Assembly (NCBI RefSeq): GCF_008711325.1
Contig: NZ_VXDB01000021.1
Location: 1-64,000 of the forward strand
From: Roseibium sediminis
Lineage (GTDB): Bacteria; Pseudomonadota; Alphaproteobacteria; Rhizobiales; Stappiaceae
Length of the DNA: 64,000 nucleotides
Reading direction: 5' to 3'
Shown piece after piece: positions 18,168 to 26,825 of this stretch (within the stretch, counting starts at the first letter, position 1; the number at the start of each line of letters is the position of its first letter). Under the pieces are notes generated by a model. That model had not been told where the DNA came from. It was given only the letters and a program-made list of their open reading frames with translations, and made no database searches. Position numbers and translations under genes: made by a program.

Positions 18168-19295
18168 ATGAAGGTCAAAACCGTCGAGGCAATTCCGGTC
18201 TCCTACCGGGAACCAACGGATCACAACCGGTTTCGGTCCGTGTGTCTGGTCAAGATCACGGACGAGGACGGGCGTGTCGGCTGGGGCGAGTGTTGTGCCT
18301 ATTTTCCCGAGGCAACACTGGCTGCGACCAAGCTTGTCGAAGGGCTTGCACCCATTGTCATCGGACAGAACCCACTTCACATCGAGGCCATCTGGCTGAA
18401 GCTGAAGAAGCACAGTTGGTGGTATGGAACGGGAGCCGGCATCGCCTCTCTGGCCATATCCGGCATCGACATCGCGCTGTGGGATCTGAAAGGCAAGATC
18501 CTTGGAGTCAGCGTGCTTGATCTGCTCGGCGGTCCCGTCCGTGACCAGCTGCCTGCCATTGCAAGCCTTCACGGCACCAAGGCCAGTATCGACGAGATGG
18601 CCGAAGAAATCTCGGCGCATACCGCAACCGGTCTCCATGGCGCCAAGGTCGGCTTCGGCAAGGCTGGCAACGCGCATCTGGGCTTTGATGAAGCGCGCGA
18701 TCTGGAGTTCGTCGACAAGGTCATGGCGGCAATGGGGCCGGGCAAGGACCTCATGGTCGATCTGGGCGTCAACAACTTCTGGGATGTTCCAACCGCGATC
18801 CGCCGCGCCAGGGCCTTTGAGGAACGCGGTGTTGCATGGCTGGAAGAGCCGCTTGGTCATGATGATCCGGAAGGCTATGCAGCACTGAGGGCTGCAAGCG
18901 GAATTCGCATCGCCTATGGTGAGCGCGAGTGGAACGCACGCGGCGTCCAGAAAATCGTCGCAACCGGGACGGTCGATGTTATCGGACTCGATCCGGGCCG
19001 CGTTGAGGGGATTACGGGCTTTCGCAAGGCGGCCGACCTGTGTGCTCTTTCACGCAGGCAAGCCAATGCCCATAACTTCTCGACAGCCATCGTCGGTGCT
19101 GCCAGTCAGGCGCTCAGCTTCGCGTGTCCTGCCTGCTACCTGCTTGAGCTGCAGCCCGCCTATGGTCCGGCCCAGAAAGATCTGGTCGACAAGCCTATCT
19201 GGCACAGGGACGGTTACGTCAACATGCCAGAGGGAGCAGGCTTGGGCATTGTGATCAATGAGGATCTGGTTCAGTCGGCAAGGCTCGACAAGTAG
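18168..19295 (+). CDS. Mandelate racemase/muconate lactonizing enzyme (enolase superfamily) protein
   Basis: Predicted 375 aa with an N-terminal capping domain and a C-terminal modified TIM barrel. Visible active-site elements are the Lys after the second strand (GAKVGFG), metal ligands Asp in MVDLGVN and Glu in WLEEPLG and YGERE, and a His in NAHNFS near the end of the barrel, as in the mandelate-racemase subgroup. Members are mostly sugar-acid dehydratases or racemases. The substrate here is not predictable, but an aldonic or uronic acid would fit the neighbours. Confidence 0.88.
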   Translation: MKVKTVEAIPVSYREPTDHNRFRSVCLVKITDEDGRVGWGECCAYFPEATLAATKLVEGLAPIVIGQNPLHIEAIWLKLKKHSWWYGTGAGIASLAISGIDIALWDLKGKILGVSVLDLLGGPVRDQLPAIASLHGTKASIDEMAEEISAHTATGLHGAKVGFGKAGNAHLGFDEARDLEFVDKVMAAMGPGKDLMVDLGVNNFWDVPTAIRRARAFEERGVAWLEEPLGHDDPEGYAALRAASGIRIAYGEREWNARGVQKIVATGTVDVIGLDPGRVEGITGFRKAADLCALSRRQANAHNFSTAIVGAASQALSFACPACYLLELQPAYGPAQKDLVDKPIWHRDGYVNMPEGAGLGIVINEDLVQSARLDK

Positions 19296-19310
19296 TCGGC
19301 GACGACAAGG

Positions 19311-19330
19311 GCCCGGGGATGTTCCCGGGC
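19311..19330. terminator. Hairpin between convergent genes, weak terminator candidate
   Basis: GCCCGGG (19311-19317) pairs with CCCGGGC (19324-19330) around a 6 nt loop, 15 bp after the enolase-superfamily stop. No T-run follows on either strand, so termination is only possible. Confidence 0.35.
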
Positions 19331-19416
19331 TGGTCAGATCATCGAAATTCACTGCGGTGCCCGGTCTGAACCTCTGTTGGGAACAAGGTTCTGGATTGTG
19401 AAAACGGCGGACTGGC

Positions 19417-20409
19417 TTACGGCTGCTGCTGCGCCTTTTCGATCAAATCGACACCCATTTGCCGGAAGAGGTCGACGTAGTCGAGGAGAACCCAGTTCTC
19501 CATGATCTTCCTGTCTGCACAACGATAGAAGTCCATCACTCTCAAGGTCAGGGACTTTCCCGTTGCCTTGACACCAAGATAGTCGCCCTGATGGGTCATG
19601 GTCATGGATGGCCAGCCGCTGACGGCAGCATAGTTTCCATCCCCGATCCGGCAATAGTGATTGCCGCCGACCCGGTCCGGAAAGGCAGTCAGGAAGGACG
19701 CGCGGTGATCCTTTTCAAATCCGGACCAGCGATAGTTTGAACCGATCCCGCCGGGGCCATACCACAGCATGTCGTCATGCCAATAACCGTCGTCGCCGGT
19801 TTGCCCCTTTGAAGTGAAGGTTTCCGGATCAAATGCCTTGAGGTCGGCCAGCATCGCTTCGCAAAGATCCAGCGTTCTTTCTCCATCTGCCTGACCGGTC
19901 GGCAAAATGCCGTCGTGGGTTGCCGGGCCTGGAAACAGCATTTCCGTGCCAAGCATGCGGGGCAGGGGAAAGCAACCTGCCTGACGCATGAGGTCAAGAA
20001 GGTCGAGAATGATCTTGGCTTCGGAAATCCGGCCATCCGGTTCGATGCGATAAAATTCGCCTGACCGCAGGAAGGCCAGCCGGTTGGAAGAACGAATTCC
20101 AAAGAGGGGCTTTTCTAAATTTCCGACATAGTGGGTGACGCTGGCAATCCAGTGACCGCCGGGCGCGCGCCGGTTTGGTCCTCCGATGAAGATTTCGTCC
20201 CGCCGTCGAACATGGGAGAGGCTGTTCATCAAGGGGTTGAAGAAGCCTTCAATGACGGCGTCCATCCCTTCCAGCCGGTTGACGGGGTGGGCGACATCGA
20301 AAACCACGTTCTCGCGCAAGTTTCGGGCGAACAAGGCTTTTCGTTCATCTTGGGAAGCGCTGAGGACAGTGTTCAGGAAGCTGTGAGGGGCATGCCGGAA
20401 ATCAGCCAT
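19417..20409 (-). CDS. NTF2/SnoaL-like protein, two tandem domains
   Basis: Predicted 330 aa, about twice the length of one NTF2-like fold, with domains at about 5-150 and 180-325. The second domain carries WYGPGGIG and ends MENWVLLDYVDLFRQMGVDL, both of which recur in the product of 26822-27877. The proteins at 24892 and 29659 share the end motif in part. The fold often serves as a small-molecule cyclase, dehydratase or isomerase, or as a binding protein; which applies here is unknown. It is divergent from the ABC importer across a 150 bp region with two LacI-type palindromes, so it is probably in the same regulon. Confidence 0.82.
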   Translation of the reverse strand: MADFRHAPHSFLNTVLSASQDERKALFARNLRENVVFDVAHPVNRLEGMDAVIEGFFNPLMNSLSHVRRRDEIFIGGPNRRAPGGHWIASVTHYVGNLEKPLFGIRSSNRLAFLRSGEFYRIEPDGRISEAKIILDLLDLMRQAGCFPLPRMLGTEMLFPGPATHDGILPTGQADGERTLDLCEAMLADLKAFDPETFTSKGQTGDDGYWHDDMLWYGPGGIGSNYRWSGFEKDHRASFLTAFPDRVGGNHYCRIGDGNYAAVSGWPSMTMTHQGDYLGVKATGKSLTLRVMDFYRCADRKIMENWVLLDYVDLFRQMGVDLIEKAQQQP

Positions 20410-20455
20410 GGGGAGACCTGCGTGAAAGCGGAGGAGTGACCATAAGGAAGGTGAA

Positions 20456-20474
20456 TTTGCATTCGTATGCAGAA
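20456..20474. promoter_or_regulatory. LacI-type operator O1 (candidate)
   Basis: TTTGCATTCGTATGCAGAA contains the core TGCAT-TCGT-ATGCA (20458-20471) with central CG, the typical layout of a LacI-family operator. The core is the exact reverse complement of the core of the second site at 20513-20526. It lies about 47 bp upstream of the NTF2-like gene start at 20409. Confidence 0.65.
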
Positions 20475-20509
20475 TAGTATTGCCAAAGCCGGATGAGTGT
20501 GTCTACTTA

Positions 20510-20529
20510 TTTTGCATACGAATGCAAAA
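20510..20529. promoter_or_regulatory. LacI-type operator O2 (candidate)
   Basis: TTTTGCATACGAATGCAAAA is a near-perfect 20 bp palindrome: 8 bp arms and a central CG, with one unpaired position on each side of it. Its centre is 55 bp from the centre of O1. It ends 31 bp before the GTG of the importer ATPase. The probable binder is the LacI-family regulator encoded at 28641-29672 in the downstream operon. Confidence 0.7.
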
Positions 20530-20560
20530 TAGTGATTGCGGCCGGTTCTGGGAGGGGCGT

Positions 20561-21616
20561 GTGGCTGAAATTCAGCTGAAAAACGTGTGCAAGCGTTGGG
20601 GGTCGTTTATCGGTGTCGACAATTTCGACCTGACGATTGCCGACCGGGAGTTTCTTGTTCTTCTCGGCCCGTCCGGTTGCGGCAAGACCACCACCATGCG
20701 GATGATCGCGGGGCTGGAGGATGCCACCGACGGCGAAATCGTGATTGGCGACCGGGTGGTCAACGATCTCGATCCGAAGGACCGGGACATTGCGATGGTG
20801 TTTCAGTCCTATGGACTGTACCCGAACATGAATGTCTACGAGAATATCCGCTTTCCCTTGAAGGTTCGAAAGGTCGACCCGGCCACGCATAACGAGCGCG
20901 TCATGCGTGCTGCCGCGATGGTCGAGCTGGAGGAGTTTCTTCATCGCAAGCCCGCGGAACTCTCGGGCGGACAGCGTCAGCGTGTGGCGTTGGCACGAGC
21001 GATTGTGCGCGAGCCGAATGTCTTCCTCATGGACGAGCCGTTGTCCAATCTTGACGCCAAGCTCAGGGTTTCGACACGGGCCCAGATCAAGAACCTACAA
21101 CACGAACTGAAGGTCACGACGATCTATGTCACCCATGACCAGATCGAGGCGATGACGCTTGCCGATCGGGTGGTGGTGATGAAGCGCGGCGTGATCCAGC
21201 AAGTGGGCACGCCGACCGAGATCTATGACAGGCCTGCCAATACGTTTGTTGCCGGTTTTATCGGATCTCCGGCGATGAACCTCATGGACGGAACGCTTGC
21301 TGGCGGCGTGTTCACCGCATCGAATGTGCGCATTGAAGGCCTGTCAGGTCCGGACGGTCCCGTCACGCTCGGCTTCCGGGCCGAGGACGCGTCGGTATCG
21401 GCCTCGGCAGACGGGGCGGAGATTTCGGCGCCGGTCTACACGATGGAGCTGCTGGGGGATGCCACGATGATCACCGTGCGCGCTGGCGGGGCGATGGTCT
21501 CGGTGAAGGCCCACAAGGACTACCGGATAGAAATCGATGAGACGGTTGGCCTCAGTGTGCCGGCCCATATTTGTCATCTGTTTCACAAGGACACCGGCGC
21601 ACGCCTCGAAGCCTGA
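20561..21616 (+). CDS. ABC transporter ATP-binding protein (UgpC/MalK type)
   Basis: Predicted 351 aa from a GTG at 20561, preceded by GGAGG at 5 nt. An upstream ATG at 20480 would start between the two operators and is unlikely. Motifs: Walker A GPSGCGKTT, signature LSGGQRQRVALARA, Walker B VFLMDEPLSNLD and a switch His in YVTHDQ. A C-terminal TOBE/OB regulatory domain (about 240-350) is typical of carbohydrate importers of the CUT1 group. It heads an operon of at least thirteen genes running to 34221. Confidence 0.92.
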   Translation: MAEIQLKNVCKRWGSFIGVDNFDLTIADREFLVLLGPSGCGKTTTMRMIAGLEDATDGEIVIGDRVVNDLDPKDRDIAMVFQSYGLYPNMNVYENIRFPLKVRKVDPATHNERVMRAAAMVELEEFLHRKPAELSGGQRQRVALARAIVREPNVFLMDEPLSNLDAKLRVSTRAQIKNLQHELKVTTIYVTHDQIEAMTLADRVVVMKRGVIQQVGTPTEIYDRPANTFVAGFIGSPAMNLMDGTLAGGVFTASNVRIEGLSGPDGPVTLGFRAEDASVSASADGAEISAPVYTMELLGDATMITVRAGGAMVSVKAHKDYRIEIDETVGLSVPAHICHLFHKDTGARLEA

Positions 21617-21679
21617 CGCCGGAGGAAGAGGAAGGCGCCGATCAAGGCGCAAGGGACGGATCAACAGGGAGTTACGGAG

Positions 21680-22912
21680 ATGTTGAAACGGGTACTCCTG
21701 GCAGGGGCGATGACCCTCGTTGCCAGTACGGCATTTGCAAATTGTGGCCTTGAGGAGGGCCGCATCAGCATTATCGGGAACGAGTTTCCTGCCATTCAGA
21801 CTGTCGGGGCCGGGGCAATGGCCTGCGGGTCTGACAAGGTGGAAGCAAAATCCAATCTGACCGCAGATCACCAGAAGCTCAATGTTGCAGGCATGAGCGG
21901 TAATCCGGCGGAATATACCACGGCAATCATCGCGAACTCCTCCATCGTCGCCTTGATGAACGAGGACGTCATCCGCCCGCTTGATGACCTGGTTGCCGAA
22001 TATGGCAAGGACCTGAAGAAGAACCAGCTGATCACGATCAACGGCAAGATCATGGCTGTTGCCTTCATGGCGAACGCGCAGCATCTGGTTTACCGCAAGG
22101 ACATTCTGGAACAAATCGGCGTTGAGCCTCCGAAGACCTATGAGGACATGCTGGCTGCGGCAAAGATGATCCGCGAAAAGGGCATCATGCAGAACCCCGT
22201 TGGCGGGGCCTATGCTGCCGGATGGAACCTTGCCCAGGAATTCAACAACATGTTCCTCGGGTATGGTGGCACGCACTTCAAGGAAGGTTCGGCCGCGCCC
22301 AATGTGAACACGCCTGAAGGGGTCAAGGCGCTGGAAATGATGAAGGCGCTCAGCGAATACATGAACCCGGACTACCTGACCCACGATTCCAATGCGACCA
22401 ACGCGGAGTTCAGGGCAGGGAATGTGGCCCTCATGAACATGTGGGGTTCGCGCGCTGCCACGCTGACCGAAGCCGAAGGTGTTCCGCAGGAGGTTATCGA
22501 CGGGTTTGCAATCGCCGGGCCGATGACGGTTGGCGGCGGCTCAACACCTGCAACCACCTTGTGGTGGGATGGCTGGACGGTGGCCAAGAATATTAACGAT
22601 GCAGAGGCAAAAGCCACCTTCGTGGCCATGACCAAGGCGATCGACCCATCCATTCTCAAGGATCCCGAAGTTGCGAAACAGGCTGTCTGGCTGATCGACG
22701 GCTATCAGCCTACGGATGCTGCTGTCGGCGTGTTCGATGCGGCCAAGATGGGCTCCATTCCCTATCCGATGCTGCCGTATATGGGCCTGATGCACACGGC
22801 GCTTGGTGCCGAGCTTGCCGATTTCATGCAGGGCAAGGAAAGCGCGGAGCAGGCATTGAAGGATGTTGAGGCCGCGTACACCGCAGCGGCCAAGGAACAA
22901 GGTTACCTCTGA
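21680..22912 (+). CDS. ABC transporter extracellular substrate-binding protein (CUT1 type)
   Basis: Predicted 410 aa with signal peptide MLKRVLLAGAMTLVASTAFA. The mature chain has the two-lobed SBP_bac_1 fold with many aromatic residues in the binding half (LWWDGW, MNMWGSR). The ribosome site is GGAG in the stretch just before the ATG. The ligand is unknown; CUT1 proteins bind oligosaccharides, polyols or glycerol-phosphate compounds. Confidence 0.9.
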   Translation: MLKRVLLAGAMTLVASTAFANCGLEEGRISIIGNEFPAIQTVGAGAMACGSDKVEAKSNLTADHQKLNVAGMSGNPAEYTTAIIANSSIVALMNEDVIRPLDDLVAEYGKDLKKNQLITINGKIMAVAFMANAQHLVYRKDILEQIGVEPPKTYEDMLAAAKMIREKGIMQNPVGGAYAAGWNLAQEFNNMFLGYGGTHFKEGSAAPNVNTPEGVKALEMMKALSEYMNPDYLTHDSNATNAEFRAGNVALMNMWGSRAATLTEAEGVPQEVIDGFAIAGPMTVGGGSTPATTLWWDGWTVAKNINDAEAKATFVAMTKAIDPSILKDPEVAKQAVWLIDGYQPTDAAVGVFDAAKMGSIPYPMLPYMGLMHTALGAELADFMQGKESAEQALKDVEAAYTAAAKEQGYL

Positions 22913-22982
22913 AGCCCACAAACTTGCAGCGCGCTTGCCCCACAGGTGCGCTGCCCTTTTCTCCAACACGCAAGGACCTGTC

Positions 22983-24008
22983 ATGAAGCACCGGACCTTC
23001 TTCTGGTTCTTCCTGCCCACCGGGCTGGCGATGCTGATCTTCATTGCAGCGCCGATTGTCTCTGTGGTCATGCAGTCGTTTTTCGTTCCCCATGAGGCTG
23101 TGCTCGTGGAAACCGAAAATTGCGGCCCGTTCGGTTGTACCAAGTCGGTGACAATCGATCAGGAGGCGACGGAACAGCTGCGCGCGAACAATCCGCTTGG
23201 ACGGTTTGCCGGTCTGGATATCTATCTGGATCGTGGTCACCTCGCAGTAAGCGAGGTCGCGGAAGCCTGGCGTGAAACTGACAGTCTTGGCGCATTCTTT
23301 TCTGATATCGGCGACTTGCCGTTTTACCGGGCGCTTGCCTTCACCCTGACCTACACCTTTGTTGTGACACCGCTTTTGATCGCGCTTGGCTTTGCCATCG
23401 CGCTGGCAGTGAACTCACTGACCCAGCGCTTGAAGGGTGTGGTGATTTTCTTTTCTCTGCTGCCGATGATCGTGACCCCGCTGGTTGGCTCTCTCATTCT
23501 CTTCTGGATGATCGACAGCAGAGGCGTGCTGGGAACCTTGATCCAGTATCTGGCCGATGACCCGGGCCTGTCGCTTAAAGCTTCCACCAGCCTGATGTGG
23601 GGCGCCCTGATCACCTATGGTGTCTGGCACAGTGCGCCGTTTGCCTTTGTTGTCTTCTATGCGGGTCTTCAGACCGTTCCGCAGGATACGCTGGAAAGCG
23701 CGCGGATCGACGGGGCCAGCCGCTGGCAACAGGTCTGGTACGTGATCGTGCCACATTTGATGCCGCTGGTGACATTCGTGGCGTTGATCCAGCTGATGGA
23801 CAATTTCCGGGTGTTTGAGCCTATCGTTGGCTTCAATGCGGCTGCCCATGCCACATCGCTTTCCTGGATCATCTTCAATGATCTGGGTGGTGAGACGCGT
23901 CAGTTGTCGGCAGCGGCCACAACCTCGGTGCTGACAATCCTCGGCGTTGCCATTCTATTGTCGCCGGTTCTGGTTCGGACCTGGCGTGACTTCAAGGGAA
24001 AGGCCTGA
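22983..24008 (+). CDS. ABC transporter permease (MalF/UgpA type)
   Basis: Predicted 341 aa. The first membrane segment is at about 5-30, followed by a roughly 80-residue periplasmic loop before the remaining five segments, a larger loop than in many CUT1 permeases. The EAA loop that contacts the ATPase is ESARIDGASRWQQVWYVIVP. ATG 22983 gives a normal N-terminus; a longer frame overlapping the binding-protein gene is not credible. Confidence 0.92.
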   Translation: MKHRTFFWFFLPTGLAMLIFIAAPIVSVVMQSFFVPHEAVLVETENCGPFGCTKSVTIDQEATEQLRANNPLGRFAGLDIYLDRGHLAVSEVAEAWRETDSLGAFFSDIGDLPFYRALAFTLTYTFVVTPLLIALGFAIALAVNSLTQRLKGVVIFFSLLPMIVTPLVGSLILFWMIDSRGVLGTLIQYLADDPGLSLKASTSLMWGALITYGVWHSAPFAFVVFYAGLQTVPQDTLESARIDGASRWQQVWYVIVPHLMPLVTFVALIQLMDNFRVFEPIVGFNAAAHATSLSWIIFNDLGGETRQLSAAATTSVLTILGVAILLSPVLVRTWRDFKGKA

Positions 24009-24010
24009 TC

Positions 24011-24895
24011 ATGGCGGCTGCATCAGCAAGGCGTCGTCCGGCGCCTCTCGTCCTGCTTTCCACGGTGTTCCTGATCCTCTGGCTGCTCGCCGCGGCGTTC
24101 CCGTTCCTGTGGACCGCGTGGGGATCGTTCAAGGTGGAGCTGGATTTCTTTTCCATCACCGACTGGACCAACGCGCTGACCGGTGAAGCGACGGAGAACA
24201 CCTACGGCCGACCCTTTACCGGGGCGGGTTATTTCGGCGCATGGATACAGGAAGACTTCTGGCGGGCTGCCCTCAATACCGGCCTTGTCTGCTTCTTTGT
24301 GGTCTGCACGTCCCTGACGATTGGCACGCTTGGCGGCTATGCGCTGAGCCGCTCCAGCCACAACTATGTCTTCTGGCTCCTGATTACGGCGCTGATCTTT
24401 CGGGCCATGCCGCCGATCACGCTGGTGTCGGGCTATTTGCCACCCTTCTTCCAGTGGAACCTTTGGGGACATCTCCCAACGGCGATCATTGTGCTCGTCG
24501 CGATCAATCAGCCTTTTACGCTCTGGATGCTGCATTCCTTTTTCCAGAAAATCCCGAAAGACCTTGATGAAAGCGCTCGAGTGGATGGCTGCACTCAGTT
24601 CGAGGCGTTCCGCTTCGTGATCATTCCGGTGATGTGGCCGGGTGTGATCACCACCGGCCTGTTCAGCTTTTTGCTGGCCTATAACGACTTTGCCGTGACC
24701 GCGATGCTGCTGAATGAGAACAACCGGACCATGGTTCCCAAGATCGCCGCGTTCCTTGGCACCACCTACACGGAAGGCAACGTTATGTTCGCTGTCGCCG
24801 CCTCCGTCTCCGCCGTCATCCCGCTCTTCCTGCTGGTGATGGTGTTCCAGCGCCAGATTGTTTCCGGCCTGACAGCAGGAGCCGTGAAGGGATGA
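24011..24895 (+). CDS. ABC transporter permease (MalG/UgpE type)
   Basis: Predicted 294 aa with six membrane segments and the EAA loop DESARVDGCTQFEAFRFVII. It starts 2 bp after the partner permease stop. Its stop overlaps the next start (ATGA at 24892-24895), so translation is coupled to the NTF2-like gene. Confidence 0.92.
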   Translation: MAAASARRRPAPLVLLSTVFLILWLLAAAFPFLWTAWGSFKVELDFFSITDWTNALTGEATENTYGRPFTGAGYFGAWIQEDFWRAALNTGLVCFFVVCTSLTIGTLGGYALSRSSHNYVFWLLITALIFRAMPPITLVSGYLPPFFQWNLWGHLPTAIIVLVAINQPFTLWMLHSFFQKIPKDLDESARVDGCTQFEAFRFVIIPVMWPGVITTGLFSFLLAYNDFAVTAMLLNENNRTMVPKIAAFLGTTYTEGNVMFAVAASVSAVIPLFLLVMVFQRQIVSGLTAGAVKG

Positions 24896-25419
24896 GTGGT
24901 GCGCGTCCGGAACAAGCGGTTCTCAGCCGGGATACCGACCTCTCCAAAACTGACGACACGCGCCGCGTGATCGAAGGCATGGTTGATGGTTTGAACGACC
25001 ACCGGATTGGCGATATCGGAGAATTCTTCGCTGATGGCTTCCGCTGGATGGGCAATTTCGGCTGTGGAACCAAGACGGGCCTGAAAGAGTTTCAGGACAA
25101 CTGGCAAAAGCCGTTTCAGGCTGCCTTTTCCGACAAGGTCTGCATTGATGAGGCTCGTCTCTACATGGGCGAATGGGCGGCGGCTTTCGGGCGACAGGAA
25201 GCGATACATTCCGGCGAGTTCATGGGTGTTGCGGCAACTGGCCGAAAGGTCGAGATCCGCTACATGGATTTCTGGAAGGTGGCCGACGGGAAGATCGTCG
25301 ACAATTGGGTAATGGTCGACTTCCCCCATGTGCTCGCGCAACTCGGCAAGGACGTGTTTGCGGGCGAGGGCTGGGAGGCGTTCGACCGGGGGGAGCGTCG
25401 TCCCCCATCCCCCTCATAA
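24892..25419 (+). CDS. NTF2/SnoaL-like protein, single domain
   Basis: Predicted 175 aa, one NTF2-like cone fold (about 20-165). The C-terminal end reads VDNWVMVDFPHVLAQLGKDVF, a clear paralogue of the ends of the proteins at 19417 and 26822. It overlaps the permease by 4 bp, so it is made together with the transporter. No signal peptide is seen, so it should act in the cytoplasm on the imported compound or its product. Confidence 0.85.
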   Translation: MSGARPEQAVLSRDTDLSKTDDTRRVIEGMVDGLNDHRIGDIGEFFADGFRWMGNFGCGTKTGLKEFQDNWQKPFQAAFSDKVCIDEARLYMGEWAAAFGRQEAIHSGEFMGVAATGRKVEIRYMDFWKVADGKIVDNWVMVDFPHVLAQLGKDVFAGEGWEAFDRGERRPPSPS

Positions 25420-25514
25420 GAGGCTTTTTGTGACCGAAGGACAGGTCTTCGCGCGCCACCGAGCGATGCAGTGAATTAGGGAAGTTGGCGGATTTGCGCC
25501 GAAAGGAAAGAACA

Positions 25515-26825
25515 ATGGCGATCGAGTATCTCAAAAGCGGAAAACCGGAAGCAGAACGTTCTGAAGATGATGCCAAGGTTCGCTCCATTGTCGAAACAAC
25601 CTTGAAGGAGATCGAAACGCGCGGGGATGCGGCCGTGCGTGAGTTGTCTCGGAAATTCGACAATTACACGCCTGCCTCCTTCAAGCTTTCGCAATCCGAT
25701 ATTGAAGCCTTGATGAACCAGGTCTCGACACGGGATATGGAAGACATCAAGTTTGCGCAGGCGCAGGTGCGCAAGTTTGCAGAGGCGCAACGTGCGTCGA
25801 TGACCGACATTGAAGTCGAGACCATGCCCGGCGTGATCCTCGGGCACAAGAACATCCCGGTTCAGTCGGTCGGCTGTTATGTGCCCGGTGGCAAGTTCCC
25901 GATGGTGGCATCTGCCCACATGTCCGTGGCAACGGCTTCCGTTGCCGGAGTGCCTCGGATCATCGCTGCGACACCACCTTTCAAGGGGGCGCCCAATCCG
26001 GCTGTGATTGCCGCCATGCACCTTGGCGGCGCGCACGAGATCTATGTGCTTGGCGGGATTCAGGCTGTCGGCGCGATGGCGCTGGGCACGGAGACGATTG
26101 ATCCGGTCCACATGCTTGTCGGTCCGGGCAATGCGTTCGTCGCGGAAGCAAAACGGCAGCTTTTCGGCAAGGTTGGCATCGACCTTTTTGCAGGCCCGAC
26201 TGAAACCATGGTGATCGCTGACGAGACGGTGGATGCAGAGCTTTGTGCGACCGATCTGTTGGGGCAAGCCGAGCATGGATATAACTCGCCTGCTGTTCTG
26301 GTCACCAATTCCCGCAAGCTTGCCACCGAGACCCTGGCGGAGATCGAGCGCCTCCTGAAAATCCTGCCGACGGCAGATACAGCAGCCAAATCCTGGGAGG
26401 ATTATGGCGAGGTGATCCTGTGTGACACCTATGAAGAAATGCTTGCTGTTGCCGATGACATTGCCTCAGAACATGTGCAGGTGATGACCGACCGGGACGA
26501 CTGGTTCCTCGACAACATGACCTGCTATGGGGCGTTGTTCCTCGGTGCGCGCACCAATGTGGCCAATGGTGACAAGGTCATCGGCACCAACCACACACTG
26601 CCGACGAAAAAGGCAGGGCGTTACACAGGTGGTCTCTGGGTCGGAAAGTTTCTGAAAACCCATTCCTATCAAAAGGTGCTAACCGACGAGGCCGCAGCGG
26701 AAATCGGCGCTTACTGTTCGCGGCTCTGCTTGCTGGAAGGCTTTGTCGGGCATGCGGAACAGGCCAATGTCCGTGTCCGTCGCTACGGCGGCAAGAATGT
26801 GCCTTACGGGGAGGCTGCCGAGTGA
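25515..26825 (+). CDS. Histidinol-dehydrogenase-like NAD-dependent alcohol dehydrogenase
   Basis: Predicted 436 aa. HisD-type catalytic and zinc residues are all present: Gln251 and His254 (GQAEHG), Glu319-His320 (SEHVQVM), Asp353 ([10 protein letters not shown]) and His413 (VGHAEQAN). It should therefore oxidise an alcohol in two NAD-dependent steps to a carboxylate. The context is catabolic rather than histidine synthesis. HisD homologues with other roles are known, such as HpsN, which oxidises dihydroxypropanesulfonate. The start is ATG 25515 with AAGGAAAGAACA upstream. The gene overlaps the next by GTGA. Confidence 0.87.
   Translation: MAIEYLKSGKPEAERSEDDAKVRSIVETTLKEIETRGDAAVRELSRKFDNYTPASFKLSQSDIEALMNQVSTRDMEDIKFAQAQVRKFAEAQRASMTDIEVETMPGVILGHKNIPVQSVGCYVPGGKFPMVASAHMSVATASVAGVPRIIAATPPFKGAPNPAVIAAMHLGGAHEIYVLGGIQAVGAMALGTETIDPVHMLVGPGNAFVAEAKRQLFGKVGIDLFAGPTETMVIADETVDAELCATDLLGQAEHGYNSPAVLVTNSRKLATETLAEIERLLKILPTADTAAKSWEDYGEVILCDTYEEMLAVADDIASEHVQVMTDRDDWFLDNMTCYGALFLGARTNVANGDKVIGTNHTLPTKKAGRYTGGLWVGKFLKTHSYQKVLTDEAAAEIGAYCSRLCLLEGFVGHAEQANVRVRRYGGKNVPYGEAAE

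Noticed and set aside
17847..18860. 337-codon minus-strand frame across the SDR and enolase-superfamily genes
   Set aside because: It crosses the boundary of two well-supported plus-strand genes and has no ribosome site or family resemblance.
22863..22982. Extended N-terminus for the MalF-type permease
   Set aside because: It would overlap the binding-protein gene and place about 40 charged residues before the first membrane segment; ATG 22983 is normal.
25515..26825. Biosynthetic hisD
   Set aside because: The gene is locked by overlap into a catabolic, transporter-linked operon, with no other his biosynthesis genes nearby.
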